Counted from the stretch's first letter, positions 9,535-19,828 are shown. The stretch: 64,000 nt of DNA from Dechloromonas denitrificans (GCF_020510665.1 NZ_CP075187.1:1694501-1758500); one strand, 5' to 3'. Numbers and translations: made by a program. Notes: generated by a model from the letters alone, not told the origin.

Positions 9535-9548
9535 ATTTCGCGCGAAAT
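9535..9548. promoter_or_regulatory. 14-bp palindrome between nadB and rpoE
   Basis: ATTTCGCGCGAAAT is a perfect palindrome 20 bases upstream of the nadB start. It is a candidate operator for nadB, but I do not recognise the regulator. Confidence 0.3.
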
Positions 9549-9684
9549 ATAGCACGCAGCCAACGATTCATCCCGTTACATAACGTCACAATTAAGGATA
9601 ATTACCTATCGGCAGCCATAAAACGCCTGCGCTATACTGCGCTCCATAAACATACCAATGATTTCCCCGGGAAACACGAGAGCC

Positions 9685-10284
9685 ATGACTGAGCGCGAAG
9701 TCGATCAAAAACTGGTCGAGAAGGCGCAAGGCGGAGATAAGCACGCCTTCGACCTGTTGGTTAGCAAATATCAGCGCAAGCTGGGGCGTTTGCTGTCGCG
9801 CTTTATTCGCGATCCTGCCGAAGTGGAGGATGTCTCCCAGGAGGCTTTCATCAAGGCTTACCGTGCCTTGCCTTCCTTCCGGGGGGACAGTGCTTTCTAT
9901 ACCTGGCTCTACCGGATCGGTATCAATACCGCCAAAAACTATCTGGTGTCACAAGGCCGGCGTGCGCCGACCAGTACCGAGTTCGATAGCGAGGAGGCCG
10001 AGACTTTCGAGGATGCCGGCCTGTTGCGCGATATCAACACGCCGGAAAGCCTTTTGCTGTCGAAACAAATCGGTCAGACAGTCAATGCCGCAATGGATGC
10101 CTTGCCCGATGAATTGCGCCAGGCCATCGTCCTGCGCGAAATCGACGGCATGTCCTACGATGAGATTGCCGAGATCATGGATTGCCCGATAGGTACTGTT
10201 CGCTCCCGTATTTTCCGGGCGCGCGAAGCTGTGGCTGCCAAATTGCGGCCCTTGCTCGATATTGCGCCGGATCGTCGCTGGTGA
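9685..10284 (+). CDS. rpoE: RNA polymerase sigma factor RpoE (ECF, sigma-E)
   Basis: A 199-residue ECF sigma factor for the envelope-stress regulon. Region 2 holds YQRKLGRLLSRFIRD, then DVSQEAFIKAYRALP and FYTWLYRIGINTAKNYL (-10 recognition). Region 4 holds the helix-turn-helix MSYDEIAEIMDCPIGTVRSRI. The N-terminus MTEREVDQKLVEKAQGGDK fits this start better than the in-frame ATG at 9658. TATACT at 9633-9638 is a possible -10, but I see no matching -35 and no GAACTT/TCTGA autoregulatory site. The expected rseA and rseB do not follow: rseC overlaps directly. Confidence 0.95.
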   Translation: MTEREVDQKLVEKAQGGDKHAFDLLVSKYQRKLGRLLSRFIRDPAEVEDVSQEAFIKAYRALPSFRGDSAFYTWLYRIGINTAKNYLVSQGRRAPTSTEFDSEEAETFEDAGLLRDINTPESLLLSKQIGQTVNAAMDALPDELRQAIVLREIDGMSYDEIAEIMDCPIGTVRSRIFRAREAVAAKLRPLLDIAPDRRW

Positions 10285-10718
10285 GCACGCCGACCGAGTC
10301 GAGTACCGTCCGGGCGGTTGTCCGGGCGCTGGATGCAACACAGGCCGTTGTTGAGGTTGAGTCCGGCGGTTGTGGTCGTTGCCATGAAGAGGGGGGCTGT
10401 GGCGGTCAGAATCTGACCCAGATGTTTTGTGCCGGACCCAAAACCTATCGTGTCGATAACGCAATCGGAGCTTCCGTTGGTGATCGGGTAACCGTTGCCA
10501 TTGCTCCCGGGAGTGTCCGTCGAGTGGCCAATCTGGCTTATGGTGTGCCGTTGACCGCGACAATCGCCGGCGCCGCACTCGGCGCCCAATACGGCGATGT
10601 CGGCTCGATGCTCGGCGCAGTTTCCGCATTGCTGCTCGCGGTGCTGTACGTTCGTTTTTGTTCGCGGGACGGCGCTGGAAATTACGCGGCTCGTCCCCAT
10701 ATTATTTCCCGTTCCTAG
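10281..10718 (+). CDS. rseC: SoxR-reducing / RseC-MucC family protein
   Basis: A 145-residue RseC/MucC-family inner-membrane protein. After an N-terminal soluble part it carries the Cys motif CGRCHEEGGCGG plus a later FC, the cysteine set thought to hold an Fe-S cluster in RseC/RsxC-type redox modulators. Two hydrophobic stretches follow (about 86-104 and 107-122). The GTG at 10281 overlaps the rpoE stop (GTGA); the frame extends upstream inside rpoE but that part is not RseC-like. In most gammaproteobacteria and many betaproteobacteria rseA and rseB separate rpoE from rseC. Confidence 0.8.
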   Translation: MSTPTESSTVRAVVRALDATQAVVEVESGGCGRCHEEGGCGGQNLTQMFCAGPKTYRVDNAIGASVGDRVTVAIAPGSVRRVANLAYGVPLTATIAGAALGAQYGDVGSMLGAVSALLLAVLYVRFCSRDGAGNYAARPHIISRS

Positions 10719-10739
10719 TTGATCAGGAGGTAACTGCCC

Positions 10740-12158
10740 ATGAAACGTTTCATGGTTTTGATTTCCCTTTGTCTGTTCTTCTCTCTGGCCAGCGCACAGT
10801 CTCGCGGTTTGCCGGATTTTTCCGAATTGGCTGAGAAGCAGGGGCCAGCCGTCGTCAATATCAGTACGACACAAGTGGCCCGTAACGCTCAGGCAACGCC
10901 TTTCCCATTTGATGAAAGCGACCCGGCCTTCGAGTTTTTCAAACGATTCATCCCGCGTGCTCCTGGTGGGAACGCACCTCGGGAATTTGAAAACAAGTCG
11001 CTCGGTTCCGGTTTTGTGATCAGTGCCGACGGGCATATCCTGACCAATGCTCACGTTGTCGATGGCGCGGATGAGGTCACCGTTCGCCTGACGGACAAGC
11101 GTGAGTTCAAGGCCAAAATCATCGGTGCCGACAAGCGGACGGATGTCGCGTTAATCAAGATCGAGGCCAGCAATCTGCCTGTCGTCAAGTTGGCCGACCC
11201 GGCGCAATTGAAGGTTGGCGAGTGGGTGGTCGCGATCGGTTCGCCTTTCGGTTTCGATAATTCGGTGACGGCCGGGATTGTTTCGGCCAAGGGGCGCTCG
11301 CTGCCGCAAGAGAATTATGTGCCGTTCATCCAGACTGACGTGGCCATCAATCCGGGTAACTCTGGTGGCCCCCTGTTCAACATGCGTGGCGAAGTGGTGG
11401 GCATCAATTCGCAGATATATAGCCGCAGCGGTGGTTATATGGGCGTTTCGTTTGCCATTCCGATCGATGTGGCGATGGATGTTCAGCATCAGTTGCGCGC
11501 CTCTGGCAAGGTCAGTCGCGGTCGACTGGGCGTCGTGATTCAGGAGGTCAGCAAGGAGCTTGCTGACTCGCTTGGCTTGAGCAAGCCGATGGGGGCTGTG
11601 GTCAATGCCGTCGAAAAAGGCGGGCCGGCAGACAAGGCTGGTTTGGAGGCGGGCGATGTCATTCTCCGTTTTGAGGGCAAGGTAATCGGCAGTTCAGCCG
11701 ACCTGCCACGCATGGTCGGTGCAACGCGGCCAGGTACGCGTTCGGTGCTTCAAATCTGGCGCAAGGGCGCAACACGCGATATTCCAGTCGTTGTCGGTGA
11801 AATGGCTGACGAGAAACAAGCGGCCAGTCGACCGCAGCGCGGCAGCAAGCCCGCAGAGCAGGCAGCGAATCGGCTTGGTCTGGTGGTCAGCGAACTGACG
11901 ACCGAACAAAAGCGCGAGTTGAAACTCCAGTCAGGCTTGCTTATCGAGGATGTGCGTGGCGCCGGAGCGCGGTCTGAGCTTCGGGCGGGGGACATCATCG
12001 TTGCCTTGATCAGCAAGGGGGCAACCACGGAAGCCCGCACCGTCGAGCAATTCAACAAGTTGCTTGCCCAGTTCGAGAAGGGCAGCAACGTCACGTTGCT
12101 GATTCGGCGCGGTGAATTGCAGACTTTTGTGACGATAAAGGGCTTGAATGGCAATTGA
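10740..12158 (+). CDS. mucD: DegP/MucD family periplasmic serine protease
   Basis: A 472-residue HtrA-family protease and chaperone for misfolded envelope proteins. A signal peptide (1-19, cleavage after ...SLASA) is followed by the trypsin-like domain with His105 (TNAHVV), Asp135 (RTDVALIK) and Ser208 (GNSGGPLF). Two PDZ domains follow at about 255-345 and 370-470. A strong AGGAGGTAA ribosome-binding site precedes it. The position after rpoE-rseC is the classic MucD location, which indicates sigma-E control. The last 11 bases overlap the next gene. Confidence 0.95.
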   Translation: MKRFMVLISLCLFFSLASAQSRGLPDFSELAEKQGPAVVNISTTQVARNAQATPFPFDESDPAFEFFKRFIPRAPGGNAPREFENKSLGSGFVISADGHILTNAHVVDGADEVTVRLTDKREFKAKIIGADKRTDVALIKIEASNLPVVKLADPAQLKVGEWVVAIGSPFGFDNSVTAGIVSAKGRSLPQENYVPFIQTDVAINPGNSGGPLFNMRGEVVGINSQIYSRSGGYMGVSFAIPIDVAMDVQHQLRASGKVSRGRLGVVIQEVSKELADSLGLSKPMGAVVNAVEKGGPADKAGLEAGDVILRFEGKVIGSSADLPRMVGATRPGTRSVLQIWRKGATRDIPVVVGEMADEKQAASRPQRGSKPAEQAANRLGLVVSELTTEQKRELKLQSGLLIEDVRGAGARSELRAGDIIVALISKGATTEARTVEQFNKLLAQFEKGSNVTLLIRRGELQTFVTIKGLNGN

Positions 12159-12393
12159 ACTCAAATTATTGAGTCGCAGCTACTGCCATCTCTGCCATGA
12201 CATGGAGGTGGCACTGGCCCCGATTGCCGCTGAACTCGGGGCAACCGTGCTCGTTATCGATGTCGATGCGTATCCTGAACTGGAAGCTCGCTACGATGAA
12301 CTGGTGCCTGTGCTGCTGCATGGCGAGGTTGAACTCTGCCATTACTTCCTGGACGCCCCTAAAGTCCGTGAATATTTGACCAAAATCCGCTAA
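12148..12393 (+). CDS. Glutaredoxin-family protein (DUF836)
   Basis: An 81-residue thioredoxin-fold protein with a CHLC redox pair at 13-16 and a cis-Pro-like ELVPVLLHG segment. This matches the short glutaredoxin-like DUF836 family commonly found between mucD and lepA in betaproteobacteria. Its partner is unknown. The start overlaps the mucD 3' end, which suggests co-transcription with the protease, and a terminator follows. Confidence 0.8.
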   Translation: MAIELKLLSRSYCHLCHDMEVALAPIAAELGATVLVIDVDAYPELEARYDELVPVLLHGEVELCHYFLDAPKVREYLTKIR

Positions 12394-12418
12394 AATTCAG
12401 GGTCTTCTGAACAGGGAA

Positions 12419-12443
12419 GGGCGCCGTGAAAGCGCCCTTTTTT
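12419..12443 (+). terminator. Intrinsic terminator before lepA
   Basis: GGGCGC (12419-12424) and GCGCCC (12432-12437) close a 7-base loop and are followed directly by six T residues. It separates the rpoE-mucD-glutaredoxin unit from lepA. Confidence 0.8.
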
Positions 12444-12453
12444 ACTAGCATCA

Positions 12454-14244
12454 ATGGATCTAATTAGAAACTTTTCGATCATCGCGCATATCGACCATGG
12501 CAAGTCGACGCTGGCAGATCGCATCATCCACCTTTGTGGTGGCCTTTCCGATCGCGAAATGGAAGCGCAGGTGCTTGACTCGATGGATATCGAGCGCGAG
12601 CGCGGCATTACCATCAAGGCTCAGACTGCCGCCCTGAAATACAAGGCGCGGGATGGCAAGATTTATAACCTCAATTTGATTGATACGCCGGGACACGTCG
12701 ACTTCTCGTACGAAGTTTCCCGTTCGCTGTCAGCTTGCGAGGGGGCTTTGCTTGTTGTCGATGCTTCTCAAGGCGTCGAGGCGCAGACGGTCGCCAACTG
12801 CTACACGGCGCTCGATCTTGATGTCGAGGTCGTGCCGGTACTGAACAAGATCGATTTGCCATCGGCCGATCCGGACAATGCCCGCCAGGAAATCGAGGAT
12901 GTGATCGGGATTGATGCAACCGATGCAGTGCTTTGCTCAGCCAAGACCGGTCTCGGTGTTGCCGATATCCTTGAGTCCGTGATTGCCCGCGTGCCGCCAC
13001 CCAAGGGTGATCGTAGCGCGCCACTCAAGGCTTTGATCATCGACTCGTGGTTCGATAACTACGTCGGCGTGGTCATGCTGGTGCGCGTGGTCGAAGGCGA
13101 AATGAAGCCCAAAGACAAGCTGTTCTTCATGGCAACGGAGGCCACTCAGTTGTGCGAACAGGTCGGCGTTTTTGCCCCGAAATCCGAGCAGCGCCCCTCA
13201 TTGCGTGCGGGTGAGGTCGGTTTCGTCATTTCCGGCATCAAGGAACTGAAGGCTGCCAAGGTCGGCGACACGATTACTACGGTCGACCACAAGGCGAGCG
13301 AAGCTTTGCCCGGTTTCAAGGAAATCAAGCCGCAGGTGTTTGCCGGCTTGTATCCGGTTGAATCGAACCAGTACGACTCGCTGCGCGAATCGCTTGAAAA
13401 GCTCAAGCTGAACGACGCTTCCCTGCAATATGAGCCGGAAGTGTCCCAGGCGCTCGGTTTCGGTTTCCGTTGTGGCTTCCTCGGCTTGCTGCACATGGAA
13501 ATCGTCCAGGAACGTCTTGAGCGCGAGTTTGACCAGGATCTGATCACGACGGCCCCAACCGTCGTTTATGAAGTTGTTTTGCGTGACGGAACCGTGGTCC
13601 AGGTTGAAAATCCGGCCAAGCTGCCGGAAATCACCAAGACAGAAGAGGTTCGCGAGCCGATCATCACGGCGACCATCTTTGTTCCGCAGGATTACCTCGG
13701 CAACGTCATCACGCTGTGCAATCAGAAGCGTGGCAATCAGGTCGACATGCATTACCACGGCCGCCAGGTCAAACTGGTTTATGAAATGCCGATGGCCGAA
13801 GTGGTGATGGACTTCTTCGACAAGCTGAAATCGTGCTCAAAAGGCTACGCCTCGCTCGACTACGACTTCAAGGAATATCGTGCGGCCGATGTGGTCAAGC
13901 TCGACATCCTGATCAACAGCGAAAAGGTTGATGCGCTTTCCCTGATCGTGCACCGCTCCAATGCGCAGTATCGCGGCCGCGAACTGGCCAGCAAGATGCG
14001 CGAACTGATTCCCCGCCAGATGTACGACGTGGCTATTCAGGCTGCGATTGGCTCGCACATCATCTCGCGTGAAAACGTCAAGGCAATGCGTAAGGACGTG
14101 CTGGCCAAGTGTTATGGCGGCGACATCAGCCGGAAGAAAAAGCTGCTTGAGAAGCAAAAGGCCGGCAAGAAGCGGATGAAACAGGTGGGTAGTGTTGAAA
14201 TCCCGCAGGAAGCCTTCCTTGCCGTTTTGCGCGTCGATAACTAA
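12454..14244 (+). CDS. lepA: Elongation factor 4 (LepA), GTPase
   Basis: A 596-residue translational GTPase that acts on ribosomes in back-translocation or initiation fidelity. G1 is [10 protein letters not shown]2 is in [11 protein letters not shown]3 is DTPGHVDF and G4 is NKID. The C-terminal LepA-specific domain ends in [18 protein letters not shown] and [14 protein letters not shown]. The length is normal. lepB follows 11 bases downstream, the usual lepA-lepB pair. Confidence 0.97.
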   Translation: MDLIRNFSIIAHIDHGKSTLADRIIHLCGGLSDREMEAQVLDSMDIERERGITIKAQTAALKYKARDGKIYNLNLIDTPGHVDFSYEVSRSLSACEGALLVVDASQGVEAQTVANCYTALDLDVEVVPVLNKIDLPSADPDNARQEIEDVIGIDATDAVLCSAKTGLGVADILESVIARVPPPKGDRSAPLKALIIDSWFDNYVGVVMLVRVVEGEMKPKDKLFFMATEATQLCEQVGVFAPKSEQRPSLRAGEVGFVISGIKELKAAKVGDTITTVDHKASEALPGFKEIKPQVFAGLYPVESNQYDSLRESLEKLKLNDASLQYEPEVSQALGFGFRCGFLGLLHMEIVQERLEREFDQDLITTAPTVVYEVVLRDGTVVQVENPAKLPEITKTEEVREPIITATIFVPQDYLGNVITLCNQKRGNQVDMHYHGRQVKLVYEMPMAEVVMDFFDKLKSCSKGYASLDYDFKEYRAADVVKLDILINSEKVDALSLIVHRSNAQYRGRELASKMRELIPRQMYDVAIQAAIGSHIISRENVKAMRKDVLAKCYGGDISRKKKLLEKQKAGKKRMKQVGSVEIPQEAFLAVLRVDN

Positions 14245-14255
14245 GAAACCGAACA

Positions 14256-15044
14256 ATGAACTTTGCGCTGATTCTTTTTGTCCTGCTGTTGATCACGGGT
14301 GCGCTTTACGCGGTCGACGTCCTCAAATGCCGTAAATTGCGGGCTCGCAATGCACCGGAACCGCTCTGGGTGGAGTGGGGCGCCAGCTTCTTTCCGGTCA
14401 TCCTGATCGTTTTCGTGCTGCGTTCCTTTTTGTTCGAACCGTTCAAGATTCCTTCCGGTTCAATGATCCCGACCTTGCTGGTGGGTGATTTCATCCTTGT
14501 GAACAAATTCACCTACGGTATTCGCCTGCCGGTGATCAACAAGAAAATCATCAGCATCAACGACCCGCAGCGCGGCGACGTGATGGTTTTCCGTTACCCG
14601 GAAGATCCTTCGCTGGATTACATCAAGCGTGTTGTTGGCTTGCCCGGCGATACGATTGCCTACCAAAACAAGCGACTGACGATTAATGGTCAGGCGGTCG
14701 ACGCAAACAAGCAGGCCGATTTCGAGCACAAGGAACGCCTTTATTTCTCCGATCAGTTCAGCGAGAAACTGGGTGAGGTTGAACACCGTTTCCTGAACGA
14801 CAAGGACGCACCGGCTTTCATTCCCGACCCGGCACATTTTCCTCATCGTGAAAACTGCACCTACAATGCCGCAGGCGTTGTTTGCAAAGTTCCGGCAGGT
14901 CATTACTTCATGATGGGCGACAATCGTGACAACAGCCGGGATAGCCGTGCCTGGGGTTTCGTGCCAGAAGAAAATATCGTTGGCAGAGCCTTCTTTATCT
15001 GGTTGAATTTAAGTGACCTGAGCCGTATCGGTTCATTCCGCTGA
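14256..15044 (+). CDS. lepB: Signal peptidase I
   Basis: A 262-residue leader peptidase of the inner membrane. Two N-terminal membrane segments (about 2-20 and 44-60) precede the catalytic domain. Ser69 in IPSGSMIPTL is the nucleophile and Lys124 in DYIKRVVGLPGD is the general base. Box E (GDNRDNSRDSR) is present near the C-terminus. It is likely co-transcribed with lepA and with the rnc-era-recO group that follows. Confidence 0.96.
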   Translation: MNFALILFVLLLITGALYAVDVLKCRKLRARNAPEPLWVEWGASFFPVILIVFVLRSFLFEPFKIPSGSMIPTLLVGDFILVNKFTYGIRLPVINKKIISINDPQRGDVMVFRYPEDPSLDYIKRVVGLPGDTIAYQNKRLTINGQAVDANKQADFEHKERLYFSDQFSEKLGEVEHRFLNDKDAPAFIPDPAHFPHRENCTYNAAGVVCKVPAGHYFMMGDNRDNSRDSRAWGFVPEENIVGRAFFIWLNLSDLSRIGSFR

Positions 15045-15052
15045 GAGTGAAT

Positions 15053-15406
15053 ATGAAAAAACAACGTGGCGTTGCGCTTTCCGGTTTGCTGTTCTGGAGC
15101 ATTGTTCTGGTACTTGTGGCTGTTCTGGGGATAAAGGTTGCTCCAACCTACATCGAGTATGCCAAGACGCTCAAGGATACGAAGGCTGTCGTTGCACAAG
15201 TGGCGCCGGATGCCAGCGTGACCGATGTGCGCAAGGCTTTTGACAAATATGCCGAGATCGATCATCTGGCCATACCGTCAAGCCAGCTCGAAATCTTCAA
15301 GGATAGCGGCAAGATCGTGATCGAATTTGCCTATGAAAAACGTATTCCTCTCTTTGCGAACGTCAGCCTGCTGATCGACTACAAGGGAACGACCGCTGGA
15401 AACTAA
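15053..15406 (+). CDS. DUF4845 small membrane protein
   Basis: A 117-residue protein with one N-terminal membrane helix (about 10-30, ALSGLLFWSIVLVLVAVLG) and a short periplasmic domain. It matches the DUF4845 family that regularly sits between lepB and rnc in beta- and gammaproteobacteria. No function is established. The ATG at 15053 has GAGAG just upstream; a GTG six bases earlier is possible. Confidence 0.8.
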   Translation: MKKQRGVALSGLLFWSIVLVLVAVLGIKVAPTYIEYAKTLKDTKAVVAQVAPDASVTDVRKAFDKYAEIDHLAIPSSQLEIFKDSGKIVIEFAYEKRIPLFANVSLLIDYKGTTAGN

Positions 15407-15409
15407 GGC

Positions 15410-16078
15410 ATGAGCGCCGTTGCATTGGCCCAGGCCATCGGTCACCGATTTGCCGACCCGAGCTTGCTCAAGACGGCACTGACGCACCGTAGTTTCGGCT
15501 CACCGAATAACGAGCGACTTGAGTTTCTCGGTGATGGCCTGCTGAATTGTGTGGTTGCCGCCGCCTTGTACAGGCGTTTTCCAGCAATGCCGGAAGGCGA
15601 TTTGTCACGTCAGCGAGCGAATCTTGTCCGACAGGATGCGCTGCATGGCCTGGCACTCAAGCTCAAGGTCGGCGAATTCCTTCGTCTGGGCGAGGGGGAG
15701 CTCAAAAGCGGTGGCGCCCAGCGTCCATCGATTCTGGCCGACGCCCTGGAAGCCCTGTTCGGTGCCATTTATCTCGATGCCGGTTTCGAAGCGGTCGATG
15801 CGGTGATCAATCGCCTCTATCAACCCTTGTTCGAGGCGCTGACGCCCGGCGAGGTTAAGAAGGACGCCAAGACCTGCCTGCAGGAGTGGCTTCAGGGGCG
15901 TAAAAAAGCCCTTCCCAAATATCACTTGCTTGAAGCGACGGGCGCTGCGCACGAACAACGTTTCGAAGTTGCCTGCGAAATCGAAAATCCGCCCTTGCGT
16001 ACGATCGGTCACGGCACCAGTCGCCGTATCGCTGAGCAAGTTGCTGCTGACAACGCACTGAAAGTACTCAAGGCATGA
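15410..16078 (+). CDS. rnc: Ribonuclease III
   Basis: A 222-residue dsRNA endonuclease for rRNA and mRNA processing. The signature [12 protein letters not shown] and the downstream [15 protein letters not shown] hold the metal-binding acidic residues. The C-terminal dsRNA-binding domain ends in [19 protein letters not shown]. It starts 3 bases after the DUF4845 stop with little Shine-Dalgarno, and it overlaps era (ATGA). Both suggest translational coupling. Confidence 0.96.
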   Translation: MSAVALAQAIGHRFADPSLLKTALTHRSFGSPNNERLEFLGDGLLNCVVAAALYRRFPAMPEGDLSRQRANLVRQDALHGLALKLKVGEFLRLGEGELKSGGAQRPSILADALEALFGAIYLDAGFEAVDAVINRLYQPLFEALTPGEVKKDAKTCLQEWLQGRKKALPKYHLLEATGAAHEQRFEVACEIENPPLRTIGHGTSRRIAEQVAADNALKVLKA

Positions 16079-16959
16079 AAAAAATGCACTCCGGCTATAT
16101 CGCCATCGTCGGTCGCCCGAATGTTGGGAAATCGACCCTTCTGAATCGCCTGGTGGGCGAAAAAATCAGCATTACCTCGCGCAAGGCGCAAACCACCCGC
16201 CATCGTGTCACCGGCATCGTGACAAACGATGATGCCCAGTTTGTTTTCGTCGATACGCCGGGTTTCCAGACCAAGTTTTCGAATGCGCTGAATCGCACGA
16301 TGAACCGTGGTGTGACGCAAACCCTGGCGGACGTCGATGTCGTTCTCTTCGTGGTTGAAGCGGGCCGTTTCGACGACAAGGACAAGGCGGTCATTCGCCT
16401 GCTGCCGAAAGACCGGCCGGTCATCCTGGTGATCAACAAAACCGACCAGATCAAGGATCGGACCGAGTTGTATCCCTTCGTTGCCATGGTTTCGGCTGAA
16501 TATGATTTCGCGGCCGTCGTTCCGGTCAGTGCCGCCAAAGGCCGTCAGACTGACGATTTGCTGGCTGCCGCACGCAAGCATCTGCCAAACGAAGGCTTGA
16601 TGTTCCCGGAGGATGAACTGACCGACAAGAGCGAACGTTTTCTGGCCTCGGAATACATCCGCGAAAAGGTTTTCCGTCTGCTCGGCGATGAGTTGCCGTA
16701 CGCCACCGCCGTCGAGATCGAGAAATTCGAAACCGAAGGCAACCTGCGTCGAATCTTCGCCGCCATCGTTGTCGACCGCGAAGGCCACAAGGCCATCGTT
16801 ATCGGCAAGGGCGGCGAGTCGCTCAAGCGTATCGCCAGCGAAGCCCGCCAGGACATGGAGCGCCTGTTCGACGGCAAGGTTTACCTTGAAATCTGGGTCA
16901 AGGTTAAATCTGGCTGGAACGATGACGAGCGCCTGCTCAAGAGTCTTGGTTACGAATGA
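16075..16959 (+). CDS. era: GTPase Era
   Basis: A 294-residue GTPase for 30S maturation that binds the 3' end of 16S rRNA. G1 is GRPNVGKS, G3 is DTPGFQ and G4 is NKTD. The C-terminal KH domain has [17 protein letters not shown]. The start overlaps the rnc stop; a second ATG at 16084 is equally usable. It overlaps recO by 4 bases. Confidence 0.97.
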   Translation: MKKMHSGYIAIVGRPNVGKSTLLNRLVGEKISITSRKAQTTRHRVTGIVTNDDAQFVFVDTPGFQTKFSNALNRTMNRGVTQTLADVDVVLFVVEAGRFDDKDKAVIRLLPKDRPVILVINKTDQIKDRTELYPFVAMVSAEYDFAAVVPVSAAKGRQTDDLLAAARKHLPNEGLMFPEDELTDKSERFLASEYIREKVFRLLGDELPYATAVEIEKFETEGNLRRIFAAIVVDREGHKAIVIGKGGESLKRIASEARQDMERLFDGKVYLEIWVKVKSGWNDDERLLKSLGYE

Positions 16960-17684
16960 ACCTGCGCGGCAAAGTCGATGGCCAGCCGGCCTACGTCTTG
17001 CACACCTACCCGTTTCGGGAAACCAGTCTCATCGTTGAAGTGTTTTCCCGCGATTTCGGGCGGATGTCGCTGCTGGCCCGTGGCGCGCGCCGCCCGCGTG
17101 CCGCGATTCGCGGGCTGCTGATGGCATTTCAGCCAATCGAAGTGGCCTGGGCCGGCAAGGGTGAAGTACTCACGCTGATGAAGGCCGAATGGCAGGGCGG
17201 TTTGCCGCTGCTGGCCGGCGAAGCCCTGTTTTGCGGCTATTACCTCAATGAATTGCTGATGCACCTGTTGCCCCGCGAAGATGCCCATGAGCATCTTTTC
17301 GAGCGCTATGGCGACATGCTCGCTCGCCTTGCGGCCGATCCGACCGGCAAAGTCCGCGAAGCCAACCTGCGCAGTTTCGAAAAAGCCTTGCTGCAGGAAC
17401 TAGGTTATGGCCTGACGCTGAATCACGATAGCGAAGGCCAGGCGATTGTGCCTGATGCTTTCTACAGCTACCGGATGGAGCAGGGGCCTGTGCGCATGGC
17501 ACACGACGAGGCTGCGGCGCAAATTGTTTGCGGCCAAACCTTGCTCGATCTTGATGCAGAGGATTTTTCCAATCCGCGTTCGCGCAGCGAGGCAAAAATG
17601 CTGATGCGCAGCCTGATGGCCTATTACCTGGCCGGTGTCGAACTCGAAACACGAAAGATATTCAAGGAGTTACAGGAACTATGA
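16956..17684 (+). CDS. recO: DNA repair protein RecO
   Basis: A 242-residue RecO, which loads RecA on SSB-coated DNA in the RecFOR pathway. The N-terminal OB-fold contains [23 protein letters not shown], then [13 protein letters not shown]. The rest is helical. Its start overlaps era and its stop overlaps pdxJ, in the usual rnc-era-recO-pdxJ-acpS order. Confidence 0.95.
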   Translation: MNLRGKVDGQPAYVLHTYPFRETSLIVEVFSRDFGRMSLLARGARRPRAAIRGLLMAFQPIEVAWAGKGEVLTLMKAEWQGGLPLLAGEALFCGYYLNELLMHLLPREDAHEHLFERYGDMLARLAADPTGKVREANLRSFEKALLQELGYGLTLNHDSEGQAIVPDAFYSYRMEQGPVRMAHDEAAAQIVCGQTLLDLDAEDFSNPRSRSEAKMLMRSLMAYYLAGVELETRKIFKELQEL

Positions 17685-18436
17685 TCGAACTTGGCGTCAA
17701 TATCGACCATGTAGCCACGCTGCGCCAGGCGCGCATGACCTATGAGCCGGACCCGGTCTGGGCGGCCGTCGAGGCTCATCTCGGCGGTGCCGACGGGATT
17801 ACCGTGCATCTGCGTGAAGATCGCCGTCACATCCAGGATGATGACGTTCGCCGCCTGCGCGATACGACGCAGATCAAGCTCAATTTCGAAATGGCGGCAA
17901 CGGATGAAATGGTTGGCATTGCCTGTGGCTTGAAGCCGGAAATGGCCATGCTGGTCCCGGAAGGACGACATGAAGTGACGACCGAAGGCGGTCTCGATGT
18001 GCTCGCCCAGGAGGCACGCCTGAAAGGCGTGATCAGGCGCATGGCCGATACCGGCATCGTGACCAGCGTCTTTATCGATGCCGAAGTGGCCCAGATCGAG
18101 GCGGCAGCCCGAATTGGTGCCCGTGTCTGCGAAATCCATACCGGTCCTTACGCTCACGCTTTCCATGCGCATGGACGCGATGCCGAAGCGCCGGCTGTAC
18201 TGGCCGAGCTGGAAAAGATCCGTCAGGCCGGCATGGCTATCCAGCAACTCGGCATGCGCTTCAACGCCGGGCATGCGCTGAATTTTTACAACGTGCAGCC
18301 GGTTGCCCGACTGGCCGGCATTCGCGAACTGCACATTGGTCATTCCATCGTCAGCCGCTCGGTTTTCGTCGGCCTGCGCGAAGCCGTCCGTGAAATGAAG
18401 CAACTGATGCGCGAAGCGGCGCAGCGCGGCGAATGA
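17681..18436 (+). CDS. pdxJ: Pyridoxine 5'-phosphate synthase
   Basis: A 251-residue TIM-barrel enzyme that condenses 1-deoxy-D-xylulose 5-phosphate with 3-amino-2-oxopropyl phosphate to form PNP, the last step of de novo vitamin B6 synthesis. Conserved blocks are [40 protein letters not shown] and the C-terminal [15 protein letters not shown]. The length is normal. Confidence 0.97.
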   Translation: MIELGVNIDHVATLRQARMTYEPDPVWAAVEAHLGGADGITVHLREDRRHIQDDDVRRLRDTTQIKLNFEMAATDEMVGIACGLKPEMAMLVPEGRHEVTTEGGLDVLAQEARLKGVIRRMADTGIVTSVFIDAEVAQIEAAARIGARVCEIHTGPYAHAFHAHGRDAEAPAVLAELEKIRQAGMAIQQLGMRFNAGHALNFYNVQPVARLAGIRELHIGHSIVSRSVFVGLREAVREMKQLMREAAQRGE

Positions 18437-18810
18437 TTTACGGCATCGGCACCGATATCGTTGCCGTTGCCCGCCTGCAGACCATGTGGGAGCGGCACGG
18501 GGAAAAGACGCTGGACAGGCTGCTGGCACCTGACGAACGGGCTGATTTCGAACGCGCTACCGACAAGGGGCGTTTTCTCGCCAAGCGCTTTGCGGCCAAG
18601 GAAGCCTTCAGCAAGGCGCTTGGCACCGGTGTGCGTCCACCAGCGGTTTTACCTGCCATTGCCGTCGGTCATGATGAGCTCGGCAAGCCGATGCTGGTCT
18701 TGCACGGTCAACTGGCTGAAATGATCAAAAACAAGCAATTGAAAGCCCATCTGTCGATCAGCGATGAAGCGGATTACGCCATCGCTTATGTCATTCTGGA
18801 GCACGCATGA
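18433..18810 (+). CDS. acpS: Holo-ACP synthase
   Basis: A 125-residue phosphopantetheinyl transferase that converts apo-ACP to holo-ACP. Asp8 in [12 protein letters not shown] and Glu57 in [13 protein letters not shown] are the expected Mg-binding residues. It overlaps pdxJ and nagZ by 4 bases each. Its main substrate is encoded at 5954; the second ACP at 63273 may be another. Confidence 0.95.
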   Translation: MIYGIGTDIVAVARLQTMWERHGEKTLDRLLAPDERADFERATDKGRFLAKRFAAKEAFSKALGTGVRPPAVLPAIAVGHDELGKPMLVLHGQLAEMIKNKQLKAHLSISDEADYAIAYVILEHA

Positions 18811-19826
18811 AGTACATCCCGCTCGGCCCGCTGATGATCGATATCGCCGGCCACACATTGACCGATCTTGATCGCGAGCGACTCTGCCATCCGCTGGTCG
18901 GCGGCATTATCCTGTTTTCGCGCAATTATGCCGATCGCGAGCAGTTGACCGCGCTAACCCGAGAAATTCATGCGCTGCGCCAACCCAGGCTGCTGATCGC
19001 CGTTGATCATGAAGGGGGCAGGGTACAGCGCTTCCGCGAAGGGTTTACCCGCCTGCCCTCGATGCGGACATTGGGTCAGCTTTACGAGCGTGACCCTGAA
19101 GCCGGGCTGTCTGCGACGCGCGATGTCGGCTTTGTGCTGGCCGCTGAATTGCGTGCCTGCGGTGTCGATTACTCATTCACCCCGGTGCTCGATCTCGATT
19201 ACGGCCCTTCGCGAGTCATCGGCGACCGTGCCTTCCACCGTGATCCGCTTGCAATCATTGCGCTGGCGAGTGCCTTGGGTGAGGGCTTGAAGCTGGGCGG
19301 CATGGGCACTTGCGGCAAGCATTATCCGGGGCATGGTTACGTCATTCCGGATTCGCATGTCGAGTTGCCGATCGATGATCGTCCGCTGGATGCGATGCAG
19401 GATGATCTGCTGCCATACCGCCATTTGCCGCTTGATGCGATCATGGCGGCGCACGTTATTTATGAGTGTTTCGACTGCAATACGGCTGTTTTTTCAAATA
19501 GATGGATCGACTATTTAAGAAACGACATTAAATTTAATGGCGTCGTCTTTACCGACGATTTATCAATGGCTGGGGCTGGCGTGGTCGGTGACATGCTGGC
19601 TCGCGTACAAACAGCATATGGTGCCGGTTGCGACATGTTGCTGGTCTGCAACTCACCGGATTCGGTTGCGCTGGTCCTTGAAAACTGGCATCCGGAAATT
19701 GACTCGGCACGTCGGCAACGGGTCGAGCAACTGGCGGCCAATGCCGGGCAGGATATCGCGTTCCCTCCGGATAGGCTGCTCGCTGCGCAAACGGTGGCTA
19801 GCGCATTGTTTGCCGCTCAGGCCTGA
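18807..19826 (+). CDS. nagZ: Beta-N-acetylhexosaminidase (glycoside hydrolase family 3)
   Basis: A 339-residue cytoplasmic NagZ that removes GlcNAc from anhydro-muropeptides during peptidoglycan recycling. Visible motifs are AVDHEGGRVQRF, GKHYPGHGYVIPDSH (the catalytic His of bacterial NagZ) and VFTDDLSMAGA with the Asp nucleophile. No signal peptide is seen. It ends the plus-strand operon, converging on the small gene at 19829. Confidence 0.95.
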   Translation: MKYIPLGPLMIDIAGHTLTDLDRERLCHPLVGGIILFSRNYADREQLTALTREIHALRQPRLLIAVDHEGGRVQRFREGFTRLPSMRTLGQLYERDPEAGLSATRDVGFVLAAELRACGVDYSFTPVLDLDYGPSRVIGDRAFHRDPLAIIALASALGEGLKLGGMGTCGKHYPGHGYVIPDSHVELPIDDRPLDAMQDDLLPYRHLPLDAIMAAHVIYECFDCNTAVFSNRWIDYLRNDIKFNGVVFTDDLSMAGAGVVGDMLARVQTAYGAGCDMLLVCNSPDSVALVLENWHPEIDSARRQRVEQLAANAGQDIAFPPDRLLAAQTVASALFAAQA

Positions 19827-19828
19827 AA

